Below are positions 51,171 through 59,151 of a DNA stretch of 64,000 bases, piece after piece. A program made the translations under genes and the position numbers. Where the stretch lies: contig CAZCTW010000003.1 of assembly GCA_964501905.1 (NCBI GenBank), positions 116,784 through 180,783 on the forward strand, in the 5' to 3' direction. The notes under the pieces were generated by a model. The model saw only the letters and a list, made by a program, of their open reading frames with translations, made no database searches and was not told the origin of the DNA. Positions within the stretch are counted from its first letter, which is position 1, and every line of letters starts with the position of its first letter. The stretch is from B69-G16 sp964501905 (lineage in GTDB: Archaea > Thermoproteota > Thermoprotei > Thermofilales > B69-G16).

Positions 51171-51515
51171 TTAAAAGTCGTAGTCTTCTTCTCCTCCCTC
51201 TTCAGCGGGGTTAAATTTCAAAGTTCCTGTTCCATAAGCATGGCCTTCGCTAAGGGATGTAGTGGTCTCGGAGGGAGTTTCAGAAAACGTCTCTATTTCT
51301 TCTATTTTTTTAGAGAAGTATAATGTCAACGCGCTTAAGATCAGTAGCGCAATTGTGGATACCACGCCAATTCCTATAAAAATAGGCTTTGCAGCCTCAG
51401 GAGCAATCCAGGGATATCCGCCTATGATCACTCCTCCTATACTAGGCAGCGGTGTCCAGTAGAGCACTATAGCTACGAGCGTGATAATTATTGCTATCAT
51501 CGGGCTTTTTCTCAA
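51171..51515 (-). CDS. Small two-helix membrane protein with acidic tail
   Basis: 114 residues from TTG 51515, which has GAGGTG six bases upstream; GTG 51524 is the alternative. Two transmembrane helices (MIAIIITLVAIVLYW, PIFIGIGVVSTIALLILSAL) flank a short outer loop (PLPSIGGVIIGGYPWIAP). The cytosolic tail is Ser/Thr/Glu-rich and ends EEGGEEDYDF. Cotranscribed with DUF354. Function unknown. Confidence 0.6.
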   Translation of the reverse strand: MRKSPMIAIIITLVAIVLYWTPLPSIGGVIIGGYPWIAPEAAKPIFIGIGVVSTIALLILSALTLYFSKKIEEIETFSETPSETTTSLSEGHAYGTGTLKFNPAEEGGEEDYDF

Positions 51516-51559
51516 ATAAAACACCTCGCTGTTACCTTGACCAACCTTGGTATTTTAGT

Positions 51560-51967
51560 CTATCGCCGCTTGCTTTTCCTTTTTTTACTCTTAACTTTTC
51601 CGATAATTACGCCTAAAACCTTCTCTATTATCTTCGCATCTCTCTTTGCTATTCTTCCCTTTTTCTCTAAAAAACTCAGTCCCTTATCTGTTATCAAATA
51701 CATCGGCACGTATATGCCTCCCAACCGCTCCACTAGATATATCCTTTTAAGATAACCTTTTTCGGTTAGTTTATCTAGCCTCTCCTTTAATTCATAAGAA
51801 AATTTTCTTTCCTCGTAGAAATCGAACTTTACACTTAGTTTATTTTTAACTAAGTAGTAAAAAATCTTGTGAATCGTAGGCTCGCGTACTGATGATATAC
51901 CATGACTTTTTAAAACTTTAAACACGTAAATAATACGTGCATCTTTGGCGTCGATTTTTAATGCCAA
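51560..51967 (-). CDS. Winged-helix-like hypothetical protein
   Basis: 135 residues from TTG 51967, placed 4 bases after GGTGAT; GTG 51976 is the alternative. Helix-rich with a winged-helix look (PTIHKIFYYLVKNKLSVKF, ERLDKLTEKGYLKRIY, VPMYLITDKGLSFLEKKG), ending in a very basic tail (KVKSKKRKSKRR). Probably nucleic-acid binding. No family recognised. Confidence 0.6.
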   Translation of the reverse strand: MALKIDAKDARIIYVFKVLKSHGISSVREPTIHKIFYYLVKNKLSVKFDFYEERKFSYELKERLDKLTEKGYLKRIYLVERLGGIYVPMYLITDKGLSFLEKKGRIAKRDAKIIEKVLGVIIGKVKSKKRKSKRR

Positions 51968-52043
51968 CGATATCACCAGAACTTTTGTCTCAATGAAGCC
52001 ACAAGTTAATATTTTAATTTCCTTTTAAAGTTTTCTGAACATT

Positions 52044-52310
52044 ATGAGATGTGAAATCTGCGGAGACGAGACCGATTCACTTAAAATATGTAGGCTCTGC
52101 GGCAGAGCTGTATGCATTGCGGACTATGACAGCGAGAGGGATATGTGTCGGGCTTGTAGTATGACTATTTGTGAAATCTGTAGAAAATTCCACTCTATAG
52201 GCTATTGCAAGATATGTGAGAGACTTATATGTGAGGACTGCTCAGTGAAAGATGGTGCTGGTTATCTGTGTAAAGAATGTCTGGGGTTGTTAAATGAGAA
52301 AAACCGTTGA
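52044..52310 (+). CDS. Cys-rich B-box/RING-like zinc-finger protein
   Basis: 88 residues with 18 Cys plus His/Asp in tandem CxxC pairs (CEICGDE, CRLCGRAVC, CRACSMTICEIC, CKICERLICEDC, CKEC), enough for about four zinc sites in a cross-brace pattern. It overlaps the XPF gene by 17 bases, so the two are coupled. The fold suggests protein-protein interaction; a partner role for XPF is inference. Confidence 0.75.
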   Translation: MRCEICGDETDSLKICRLCGRAVCIADYDSERDMCRACSMTICEICRKFHSIGYCKICERLICEDCSVKDGAGYLCKECLGLLNEKNR

Positions 52311-52974
52311 GATAATCGTTGATTCGAGGGAAGCAGTCTTCGCTCGTGAAATAGTGGATACCCTTAAGAGCTTAAAAGCTAGAGTTGAAATTAAGAAATT
52401 AGAAGTAGGCGATTATGTGCTCTCAGAGGACGTGGCTGTAGAAAGAAAAACCGTTGTAGATTTCGTTGAAACTTTAACTCGCCGCAACTTGTTCGAGCAA
52501 GTCTACGCGCTCAAAGAGGTTTACGAGAGACCAATTCTGGTTTTAGAAGGCTATTTAGGCATTATAAAGAAATTCTCTAAGATAAACGTTAATAGCGTAC
52601 TAGGAGCTTTAGCCGCTTTAGCGAGAAATGGAATATCGGTAATTCCGACTCTTGATGCCAAGTCTACGGCTTCTCTACTATACTTCATCGCACGGCAAGA
52701 GCAGATAGGCGAAGCGCATCAAGTAACTGTGCGCCCCGTGAAGAAATTCGCTACTATACAAGAACAACAAATATTCTTTCTAGCAGGATTGCCATTAATA
52801 GGAAGGAGTAAGGCTATTAGTGTTTTGAAAAAATTCGGAACGCCCCTAAACGCTCTAAACAATTATAGATTATGGAGTAAAAGAGTGAGTGGAATAGGAG
52901 AAAATACTATAAAAAGAATAGAACAGGTTTTAACTACCAGATTCGAAGACGAAGAAGAGATTATTGAATTTTAA
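52294..52974 (+). CDS. xpf: XPF/Mus81-family structure-specific nuclease (short form)
   Basis: 226 residues. The ERCC4 nuclease domain has IVDSRE, GDYV and the catalytic ERKTVVDF (E50-R-K-xxx-D56). A tandem HhH domain (about 160-215, LAGLPLIGRSKAISVLKKFG, SGIGENTIKRIEQVL) follows. There is no helicase domain, as in Thermoproteota; those enzymes need PCNA to cut 3' flaps and forks. The end overlaps a facing membrane-protein gene by 14 bases. Confidence 0.95.
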   Translation: MRKTVEIIVDSREAVFAREIVDTLKSLKARVEIKKLEVGDYVLSEDVAVERKTVVDFVETLTRRNLFEQVYALKEVYERPILVLEGYLGIIKKFSKINVNSVLGALAALARNGISVIPTLDAKSTASLLYFIARQEQIGEAHQVTVRPVKKFATIQEQQIFFLAGLPLIGRSKAISVLKKFGTPLNALNNYRLWSKRVSGIGENTIKRIEQVLTTRFEDEEEIIEF

Positions 52975-53581
52975 CCAAGTAAGTACTTCTGAAAGGCGAG
53001 GGCTTTTTTAAAATTTGAATATGGACATAGTCTGTTCGATAAAGATTCAGCTTTACTATTTTCTCCCGTTGACGTAATTTACGTAATTCCCTCTTTAATA
53101 GAATCAATAAGTAGTTAATAGTTTCTTTTATTCTCTCTCCCTTCCCTTCAAGAATATCTTCTTTATCCTTAAAAATTTGCGATAATATGCGAGTTTCGTA
53201 AATTCTTAAAGTTAATGAAATGTTAGTGAGCATTATCGTAGCCGTGAATGTGTAGAAAAATGGTAAAGCATCTTTTCTTAAGGCGAAGAAAAATCCTAGT
53301 ATGAGCGCCCCTAAGCTGATATAGGACAGGATGCTTGCGGCTTGGTGTACCTTTATAAATCTTTCATAGCTGGGATGATACTTGGGAATATCTAGGATTC
53401 TTTTCATATCGTGGGATAGTACTTTCCACTTATATGGGGCGTTTTTAAGTTTTAGCGAAACATATAATTTTTCGAGTTTGGATATGCTCCTCCTGGGGGA
53501 GCCGGCGCGGAAACTATCTAACCCTTCTATAAGCTCTACTATCATATCTATCCTTTTCTTAACGTATCGAGGATCGACCAT
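52961..53581 (-). CDS. Two-helix membrane protein with basic soluble domains
   Basis: 206 residues. A helical, basic N-terminal segment (RSISKLEKLYVSLKLK) precedes two transmembrane helices (about 90-140, ASILSYISLGALILGFFFAL, FYTFTATIMLTNISLTLRI) and a C-terminal coiled-coil/basic region (YLLILLKRELRKLRQREK). No family recognised. Sixteen bases after the UDG gene's downstream neighbour order on the minus strand, so possibly cotranscribed with udg. Confidence 0.6.
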   Translation of the reverse strand: MVDPRYVKKRIDMIVELIEGLDSFRAGSPRRSISKLEKLYVSLKLKNAPYKWKVLSHDMKRILDIPKYHPSYERFIKVHQAASILSYISLGALILGFFFALRKDALPFFYTFTATIMLTNISLTLRIYETRILSQIFKDKEDILEGKGERIKETINYLLILLKRELRKLRQREKIVKLNLYRTDYVHIQILKKPSPFRSTYLVKIQ

Positions 53582-53597
53582 AACGGCTTTTCACCAA

Positions 53598-54227
53598 TTA
53601 AAGGAATTTTTCTAAACCTACTTTCTCTTTTCCTCTGCTGATTCTTTCTATTTCATCTTTTATTTTGTTGAAATCTTCCTTTAAGATTTTTAAGAGTTTT
53701 GGATTGTATAGTGCAGCGGCGGGGTGTAGAGTTGGGATGAGCTTGATTACGGATTTTCCCACTTTTATACTGTAAATTCTCCCGTGAATCTTTAATATAG
53801 ACCTAAATGCGAATCTGTTTTTCTCGAGTAAATATTTGGTGCTATGCCTGCCTAGAGTCACTATTAGTTTTGGCTTAATATAAGCGATTTGCCTATCTAA
53901 ATACGGTGAACAAGCTTTAATCTCTTCAGGTCTAGGGTCTCTATTATTAGGAGGTCTACATTTTACGATATTAGTTATGTAGACCTTCTCCCGCCTTAAG
54001 CCTATGCTCTCTAATAAGCTATCGAGGAGGCGGCCGGCGGCGCCTACAAAGGGGCGGCCTTCTATATCTTCATTTCTACCCGGCGCTTCTCCTATAAACA
54101 TTATAGGAGATCTTAGGTCTCCCTCACCTGGAACGGCGTTTTTCCGGGTTAAGTATAGAGGGCATTTTTTACAATTTACTATTTCTTTTTCTAATTCTCT
54201 AAATTTCTCTAAGCTCTCCACCTTCAC
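53598..54227 (-). CDS. udg: Family 4 uracil-DNA glycosylase (Fe-S)
   Basis: 209 residues; GTG start overlapping the upstream stop (GTGA). Four cluster Cys are visible: C19, C22, C90 and C106. Active-site motifs are GEAPGRNED, GRPFVGAAGRLL, NIVKCRPPNNRDP and HPAAALYNP. Removes uracil from DNA to start base excision repair. It is coupled to the AcnX genes without evident functional link. Confidence 0.95.
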   Translation of the reverse strand: MKVESLEKFRELEKEIVNCKKCPLYLTRKNAVPGEGDLRSPIMFIGEAPGRNEDIEGRPFVGAAGRLLDSLLESIGLRREKVYITNIVKCRPPNNRDPRPEEIKACSPYLDRQIAYIKPKLIVTLGRHSTKYLLEKNRFAFRSILKIHGRIYSIKVGKSVIKLIPTLHPAAALYNPKLLKILKEDFNKIKDEIERISRGKEKVGLEKFL

Positions 54228-54646
54228 TTACCCCTCAAGACGGCTAAATATGCATTATCTTTTTCTGCGATAATTTTTATGTAGTCACCGCTTTTAACAA
54301 TATCGAAGATATTTCTTTCAGGCTTATCCACAAGGGGTATACCCGCCAGTATACACCCTATTATTATTATCGGTTCGCTCTCAAGGTTTACTATAGCTTT
54401 AGGCGCAACATTATTTTTTGCAAGTGCCAATATCACATATGAGCCTACGGTACTACCCTTACCGTGTGGAAATATCAGTATCTTATCCTTTATCGATAGC
54501 CCCTCTAGCGGGTGCCCCTTTTCCCTGACTTCTCCAGTTTTCGGATCTACGCCGCCGTAAAAAGATATAGGTTTTTCTGAGACTAAGGCCTCACCCTCGG
54601 CATGTCCTTCTACAATTGCACGGACTTTAATTCTCAAGCTACTCAC
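54224..54646 (-). CDS. Phosphomevalonate dehydratase small subunit (AcnX, DUF126)
   Basis: 140 residues. The swivelling-domain fold shows GEALVSEKPISFYGGVDPKTG, GHPLEGLSI and FPHGKGSTVGSYVILAL, the last with the catalytic Ser of the family. Together with the large subunit it dehydrates 5-phosphomevalonate in the archaeal mevalonate route. Overlaps the large-subunit gene by 8 bases and udg by 4. Confidence 0.92.
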   Translation of the reverse strand: MSSLRIKVRAIVEGHAEGEALVSEKPISFYGGVDPKTGEVREKGHPLEGLSIKDKILIFPHGKGSTVGSYVILALAKNNVAPKAIVNLESEPIIIIGCILAGIPLVDKPERNIFDIVKSGDYIKIIAEKDNAYLAVLRGK

Positions 54647-55832
54647 CAGAAACTTTTTTAAGAATTTCCTCTCGGGTTAATAGGACTGTTTCATACCCTT
54701 GAGCAGTTAAATAGTAAGCTGCTTTAGCCGAGTCTAAAGCCACACTTTTAACACCTAGCCTATTAAGGTCTGAAACGACCATGCAAGTATCAGCGTAGAT
54801 CTCAACACCTTTATTCTTCAATTCTTGCACAACTCTGCCACTTTTTTCTATAACATTTCTAGAAGTAAATAAAATCAACCTTTCCTCTACCCTTTTACTC
54901 TCTAAAAAATCACGAACCTCTAAAAGTTCTTTCAGCGATAAGTGGGGACATCCCATAAGAAACGCGTCTACATTGTCCAGCTCTCCAGAGATGCGAGAAA
55001 GGGCGTCTTCAAGATCTCCCTCAGTTATCTCAATCTTCTTAACGTTTGTTTTTTCTATCTCTTCTCTGTAAATGCTAGCCTCCGGCGACACACCCTCTAT
55101 CAACACAAGTCCTATAGAACTCGAAGCGCCCACGGCAGCTAGGAAAAGCTTAACATCTTTTGGATCCTTTAGGAAAACAGGTGATTCTACATAGGGCACT
55201 CCAGTTTCAACTATCATGCCTAAAGTATAGCCGATCAATGCCGCGGATGATCCTTTCGGAATATCTGAAACTTTAACTAATAGCCTCGGCAATCTATTCT
55301 CTCTCAAGTGAAGCCCTACATACGGAGCCCGGCCGATTATCCCCTCGAAAATGGCTAGAGGTCCTCCCTCCCGATTAGTTCTAGCGCCTAAAATACTGTT
55401 TGCATAAAGGACCGCATTACTTTCGCTCCAAGCAATATGCTGGCCATACTTTGGTGTTTTAATCTCGTATGGCGTACAAGAAAGAATTGGCTCGGCGCCC
55501 ATTTTAACTAGGGAACTTATGATCTCATGCTGCTTAACGAAAAAGTCGTCGTCTACGTTCATTTCCCTCCATTTTTTCAAGTCAAACCCCGCGGGGTTGA
55601 TTGTAGTTGGGACGGTAAATTTGGCGTTTTTACTGGCTAATGATTTTAGAAAATCGAGCCCGGCTTCTCCGATGTTTTTAAAAGAAATACCCGATACATG
55701 TGCATTCTTAACGGGTACTAGCCGTTCAGCACCTAGCGCCTCGGCTACTTTCACTACTACTTCAGCTGCTAACTGAACGGCTTCTCCCATTTCCCCGTCT
55801 AGCATTTTTTCCTCTATCTTTGTTAAGAACAC
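54639..55832 (-). CDS. Phosphomevalonate dehydratase large subunit (AcnX, DUF521)
   Basis: 397 residues; GTG start. EKMLDGEMGEAVQLAAEVVV, VPVKNAHVSGISF and PILSCTPYEI (Fe-S Cys), WSESNAVLYANSILGARTNREGGP and a later GCPHLSL are aconitase-X signatures. It carries the Fe-S cluster that removes water from 5-phosphomevalonate. With HMG-CoA synthase and thiolase at 28-30 kb it places two segments of isoprenoid synthesis in the window. Divergent from radA. Confidence 0.94.
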   Translation of the reverse strand: MFLTKIEEKMLDGEMGEAVQLAAEVVVKVAEALGAERLVPVKNAHVSGISFKNIGEAGLDFLKSLASKNAKFTVPTTINPAGFDLKKWREMNVDDDFFVKQHEIISSLVKMGAEPILSCTPYEIKTPKYGQHIAWSESNAVLYANSILGARTNREGGPLAIFEGIIGRAPYVGLHLRENRLPRLLVKVSDIPKGSSAALIGYTLGMIVETGVPYVESPVFLKDPKDVKLFLAAVGASSSIGLVLIEGVSPEASIYREEIEKTNVKKIEITEGDLEDALSRISGELDNVDAFLMGCPHLSLKELLEVRDFLESKRVEERLILFTSRNVIEKSGRVVQELKNKGVEIYADTCMVVSDLNRLGVKSVALDSAKAAYYLTAQGYETVLLTREEILKKVSGE

Positions 55833-55946
55833 ATTATCGTGTGACTAGAAGCCGCTAATATTAATTTCCGTTGATAAAAGTATAGGTACATGATGCCTAT
55901 ATTAACGACTAGAGTAACGAGTATTGCAGGACGGATACCTCTTATT

Positions 55947-55979
55947 ATATCGTACGAAAAACATAAAAACATATCGTAC
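55947..55979 (+). promoter_or_regulatory. Paired ATATCGTAC repeats in radA promoter region
   Basis: ATATCGTAC occurs at 55947-55955 and again at 55971-55979, 24 bases apart; the first copy sits in the palindrome TCGTACGA (55950-55957). An A/T-rich TATA-like ACATAAAAAC lies between them. Spacing of about two helical turns suits a dimeric regulator. The repeats are seen; the regulatory role is inference. Confidence 0.5.
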
Positions 55980-56012
55980 ATGAATAGAATACAGTAGCGA
56001 GGCGTGTTGTGC

Positions 56013-57047
56013 ATGCCTAAGAAATCAAAAAAAGTTATAAAAGAAGTTTCAGAAGATGAATATGAAGCCATGTTTGAGCAGTTAGAAGAAAAAACTGAAG
56101 AAGCCGTTGAGTATGAGCTAGAGGATATAAGCGGAGTTGGCAGAATAACCGCGGAAAAGCTAAGAAATGCAGGTTACTACTCTATAAAAGATATCGCTTA
56201 TGCCTCTGCTCACGAACTGGCAGCTATTATAGGCTCTGAAGATAGAGCTAGACACATAGTAATGGAGGCTCAGAAGCTATTAGGGCGCGGAAGGTTTTTC
56301 ATAACGGCTAAGGAGTACTACGAGGAGCGTAAGAATATATCCTATATAAGTACAGGCGTGAGAGCCCTTGACGAACTCTTAGAAGGTGGTATAGAAACTA
56401 AGGCGATAACAGAATTTATAGGAGAATTTGGAGCCGGAAAAACTCAACTGGCACACCAGTTGAGTGTAATGGTTCAATTGCCTAAGGAGAGAGGAGGATT
56501 AAACGCTAGAGCCTTATACTTGGATACCGAGGGCACGTTTAGGCCTGAAAGAATTATTCAGATGGCTAAATACAGAGGATTAGACCCGGAAACTGCGCTT
56601 GAAAACATAGTCTACGCGCGAGTATATAACTCAGATCATCAAATGTTGCTCGTAGATAAAGCTAAAAAAATAGTAGAGAAAGAAAACATCCGCTTATTAA
56701 TCGTTGACAGTTTAGTGACTCATTTTAGAGCCGAGTATCCAGGCCGTGAAAACTTAGCTATGAGACAGCAAAAATTAAATAAGCATCTAAGCCAGTTAAT
56801 GCGCCTAGCGAGTCTGTACGATGTGGCGGTTATAGTCACAAACCACGTGCTGGCGAGTCCGGATGTTTTCATAGGAAACCCGCTTAGGCCCGTAGGGGGT
56901 CACGTAGTAGCTCACGGGTGCACTTATAGGATTTGGATAAAAAAGAGCAGGGAAGGAAAGCGGATAGCTAGGATTATTGACTCGCCAAAACACGCTGAAA
57001 AGGAAACGGTATTCATGATAACAGAGGAAGGAGTTGTAGACGTTTAG
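56013..57047 (+). CDS. radA: RadA recombinase (canonical)
   Basis: 344 residues from ATG 56013; an in-frame GTG at 56004 is less likely. Acidic N-terminal tail, HhH domain (EDISGVGRITAEKLRNAGYY), linker with FITAKEYYEER, Walker A GEFGAGKT, Walker B LLIVDS, MRQQKLNKHLSQLMRLA, L2 region NHVLASPDVFIGNPLRP and GGHVVAHG. Full RadA length and all motifs make it the main strand-exchange enzyme. Its homologous core is similar in protein but not identical in DNA to the 294-bp tract at 7.8/8.7 kb. Confidence 0.97.
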   Translation: MPKKSKKVIKEVSEDEYEAMFEQLEEKTEEAVEYELEDISGVGRITAEKLRNAGYYSIKDIAYASAHELAAIIGSEDRARHIVMEAQKLLGRGRFFITAKEYYEERKNISYISTGVRALDELLEGGIETKAITEFIGEFGAGKTQLAHQLSVMVQLPKERGGLNARALYLDTEGTFRPERIIQMAKYRGLDPETALENIVYARVYNSDHQMLLVDKAKKIVEKENIRLLIVDSLVTHFRAEYPGRENLAMRQQKLNKHLSQLMRLASLYDVAVIVTNHVLASPDVFIGNPLRPVGGHVVAHGCTYRIWIKKSREGKRIARIIDSPKHAEKETVFMITEEGVVDV

Positions 57048-57066
57048 CAGAGCAACAGGGCGTCGA

Positions 57067-57795
57067 ATGAAGGAGGTTATAAATCTTAAGATAGTGGTCT
57101 ACCGTAAATTACTCCATATGGTTTTCTGTATAGGTCTACTACTGCCGTATACTTCGCTCTCGACTTTCTTCAATGAGTATGGTATATCGCCGTCTGTATA
57201 TTACTCGATTCTGACGGCGATAGCCGTTATTATAAATGCAGTTCAAATAAAGAGGCCTCTAGTACGAGTAGAGCTCAAAAACATGCTTCAGGAAAAACGA
57301 AGGAAAATAATAGAAGATTTGTTGAAGTTGCTACCCGAGGATACTCCTTTAATCTCGAAATCTCTCGAGTATGAGGAGAAGATTAGAAGACTCGAAGACC
57401 ACTTTAACGATTACATCGATAGGATGGAGAGAAGCTACGAAAGAATAGGGGGATATATAGGCATAACACACGGCGTCGTAGGAATTCTAGTCTCAAATAT
57501 CCTATTCGGCGATTACGTGGTATACGGCATCTTAGCCTTAATAATAGTCGACCCCGCTGCCGCGATATTTGGCGTTATAGCGGGGAACCACGCTATACCC
57601 AAAACTAATGGAACGCTGGAAGGTTCTTTATCCGCTTTTGTCCTCTTCTTTTGCTTCTTGTTTTTACTTAACCTTGATATAACTGCCGTGTTTACTCTTT
57701 CATTAGTCGCGGTAATAGCTGAGCTTTTATCAATAGAGGACAACTTGGTAATTCCGCTAGCAACCTCCGCCGCCGCCTATTTCTTACAAATATAA
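57067..57795 (+). CDS. Dolichol/phytol-kinase-like membrane protein
   Basis: 242 residues. An N-terminal helix starts with RKLLHMVFCIGLLLPY, then a second helix, a charged coiled-coil insert (about 75-125), then several helices with the CTP-dependent lipid kinase motif IIVDPAAAIFGVIAGNHAIP and KTNGTLEGS. It resembles SEC59/DGK1/VTE5 kinases that phosphorylate polyprenols. Likely supplies dolichyl phosphate, complementing the cis-prenyltransferase at 40 kb. The soluble insert is longer than expected. Confidence 0.8.
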   Translation: MKEVINLKIVVYRKLLHMVFCIGLLLPYTSLSTFFNEYGISPSVYYSILTAIAVIINAVQIKRPLVRVELKNMLQEKRRKIIEDLLKLLPEDTPLISKSLEYEEKIRRLEDHFNDYIDRMERSYERIGGYIGITHGVVGILVSNILFGDYVVYGILALIIVDPAAAIFGVIAGNHAIPKTNGTLEGSLSAFVLFFCFLFLLNLDITAVFTLSLVAVIAELLSIEDNLVIPLATSAAAYFLQI

Positions 57796-57796
57796 G

Positions 57797-57860
57797 TAAG
57801 GGTGTCAGATACCCCAGGAATCCTCATCCATCAGCTGGCATAACTTTCTTCATTCACTTA
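57797..57860 (-). ncRNA. Weak candidate C/D box sRNA
   Basis: On the minus strand: stem TAAG, degenerate C GTGAATGA (57850-57857), D' CTGA (57831-57834), C' TGGATGA (57824-57830), D CTGA (57805-57808), stem CTTA. D', C' and D are good and spaced correctly, but box C has one inserted base. It overlaps the hjc promoter region. Low confidence. Confidence 0.25.
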
Positions 57861-57902
57861 ATATTATGTACCTGAAGTCTAAATTAATTTTACTTGAGAG
57901 CC

Positions 57903-58307
57903 ATGTCAAAGCCAAAAACTAGGGGTTACTATGTGGAGAGAAAGCTAGTCCAGTTACTTTCTAAAAAGGAAGGCAATTACGTATTTAGAATACCGGCTAG
58001 CGGTAGCAGAGCGCCTGTAAAGCTCGATGTCGCCTTCCCTGACGTCTTCCTAGTTAACAACAAGGAAGATAGAATCGTAGCGTTTGAAGTGAAAGGAACC
58101 TCTAAAAATAAGGTGAAGATACGGAAGGAGCAAATAGCTAAGCTCGCGCGTTTTCTGGAGCCATTTAAGAAATATAAGAGGAGAGAAGCCGTGATTGCTG
58201 TATGGTTCTTCAAGAATAACAAATGGGTTTTTAAGCTAGTTGATGCAGGATTGCTATGCAGCGATTTAATAGTTTCAGTCGATGAAGAGTCGACATGGAC
58301 ACCTTAA
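57903..58307 (+). CDS. hjc: Holliday junction resolvase Hjc
   Basis: 134 residues from ATG 57903; a TTG three codons upstream is in frame. Catalytic residues are E12 (GYYVERKLVQLL), the RIPASGSRAPVKLD segment with S33 and D42, and E62-V-K64 (VAFEVKGTS). It resolves four-way junctions made by RadA, whose gene lies 0.9 kb upstream. One base separates its stop from the facing gene's stop. Confidence 0.95.
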   Translation: MSKPKTRGYYVERKLVQLLSKKEGNYVFRIPASGSRAPVKLDVAFPDVFLVNNKEDRIVAFEVKGTSKNKVKIRKEQIAKLARFLEPFKKYKRREAVIAVWFFKNNKWVFKLVDAGLLCSDLIVSVDEESTWTP

Positions 58308-58308
58308 A

Positions 58309-58986
58309 TCAACCTCTTAATCTGTTTCCGCAATTGCTGCAGTAGTATGCTTCTATAGGAACACGAGAATTACAATATACACAGACTTTCAATCCCCAGT
58401 CAATGTACTCTTCTACGGTTCTCTTCATTGCAATGCTGTGGAAGAGCCATTGAAGAGCCACTGCTGAAGAAATGAGAAGCGAGGAATTTAAAATTTCTAG
58501 TTCGAGGATGTATCCGAGGGAGAACGTAAATATCGCTATTATTAGTATTCCAGCTAAGACGTAGGGTATAGTGTACGTGAAGTATTTTTTCCTCCAAAAG
58601 AGCTGTTTAAAACTCTCATTTATAGCGTCAAAGCCTTGATAACCCGCTATAGTAAGCGATGCTATAGAAATGAAATATACGGGGGAGAAGAGTACTGTAT
58701 ACGCTAAGATAAATCCAATAAAACTTATTAGCGCCAAGTTATGAAGGTTTGAGAGAGTTGTAAAGAAAATTTCCTTTAGGTTCATCTCGCGCTTATATTC
58801 GTACTTTTTTATATGAAGAGACATCAGAGAGAAAATTATAGAAGAAATGCCATAATTTACCAAGGAAAACTGTATTACCCAAGAAAGCAAAGAAAAAGGA
58901 TCACTAAGTGAAACGGGTGACAAAAACGCCATACCAATTATGAAGTTGACTAAGACAGCGCACACGGTGTAAATAAACGCTATCAT
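58309..58986 (-). CDS. Multi-pass membrane protein with C-terminal zinc ribbon
   Basis: 225 residues: about five or six transmembrane helices (FIYTVCAVLVNFIIGMAFL, LALISFIGFILAYTVLF, YVLAGILIIAIFTFSLGYI and others) and a cytosolic zinc ribbon CVYCNSRVPIEAYYCSNCG at the very end. Double-CxxC tails of this kind are common on archaeal membrane proteins of unknown role. No family recognised. Confidence 0.65.
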   Translation of the reverse strand: MIAFIYTVCAVLVNFIIGMAFLSPVSLSDPFSLLSWVIQFSLVNYGISSIIFSLMSLHIKKYEYKREMNLKEIFFTTLSNLHNLALISFIGFILAYTVLFSPVYFISIASLTIAGYQGFDAINESFKQLFWRKKYFTYTIPYVLAGILIIAIFTFSLGYILELEILNSSLLISSAVALQWLFHSIAMKRTVEEYIDWGLKVCVYCNSRVPIEAYYCSNCGNRLRG

Positions 58987-59151
58987 AATCTCCTGCCTTC
59001 ATAATCAAAGTAACTTATAACCATAACGGTCGAGGATCTCTAGCAACAGTACTTCTGAAGAAAGCTCACACAGTTAAATAACCGTATTTTTAATTTAAGC
59101 GACGCGAAAAGTTTATGCCAAGTTAGTAAATAAAGGAAGGTGGGTGGCTCT

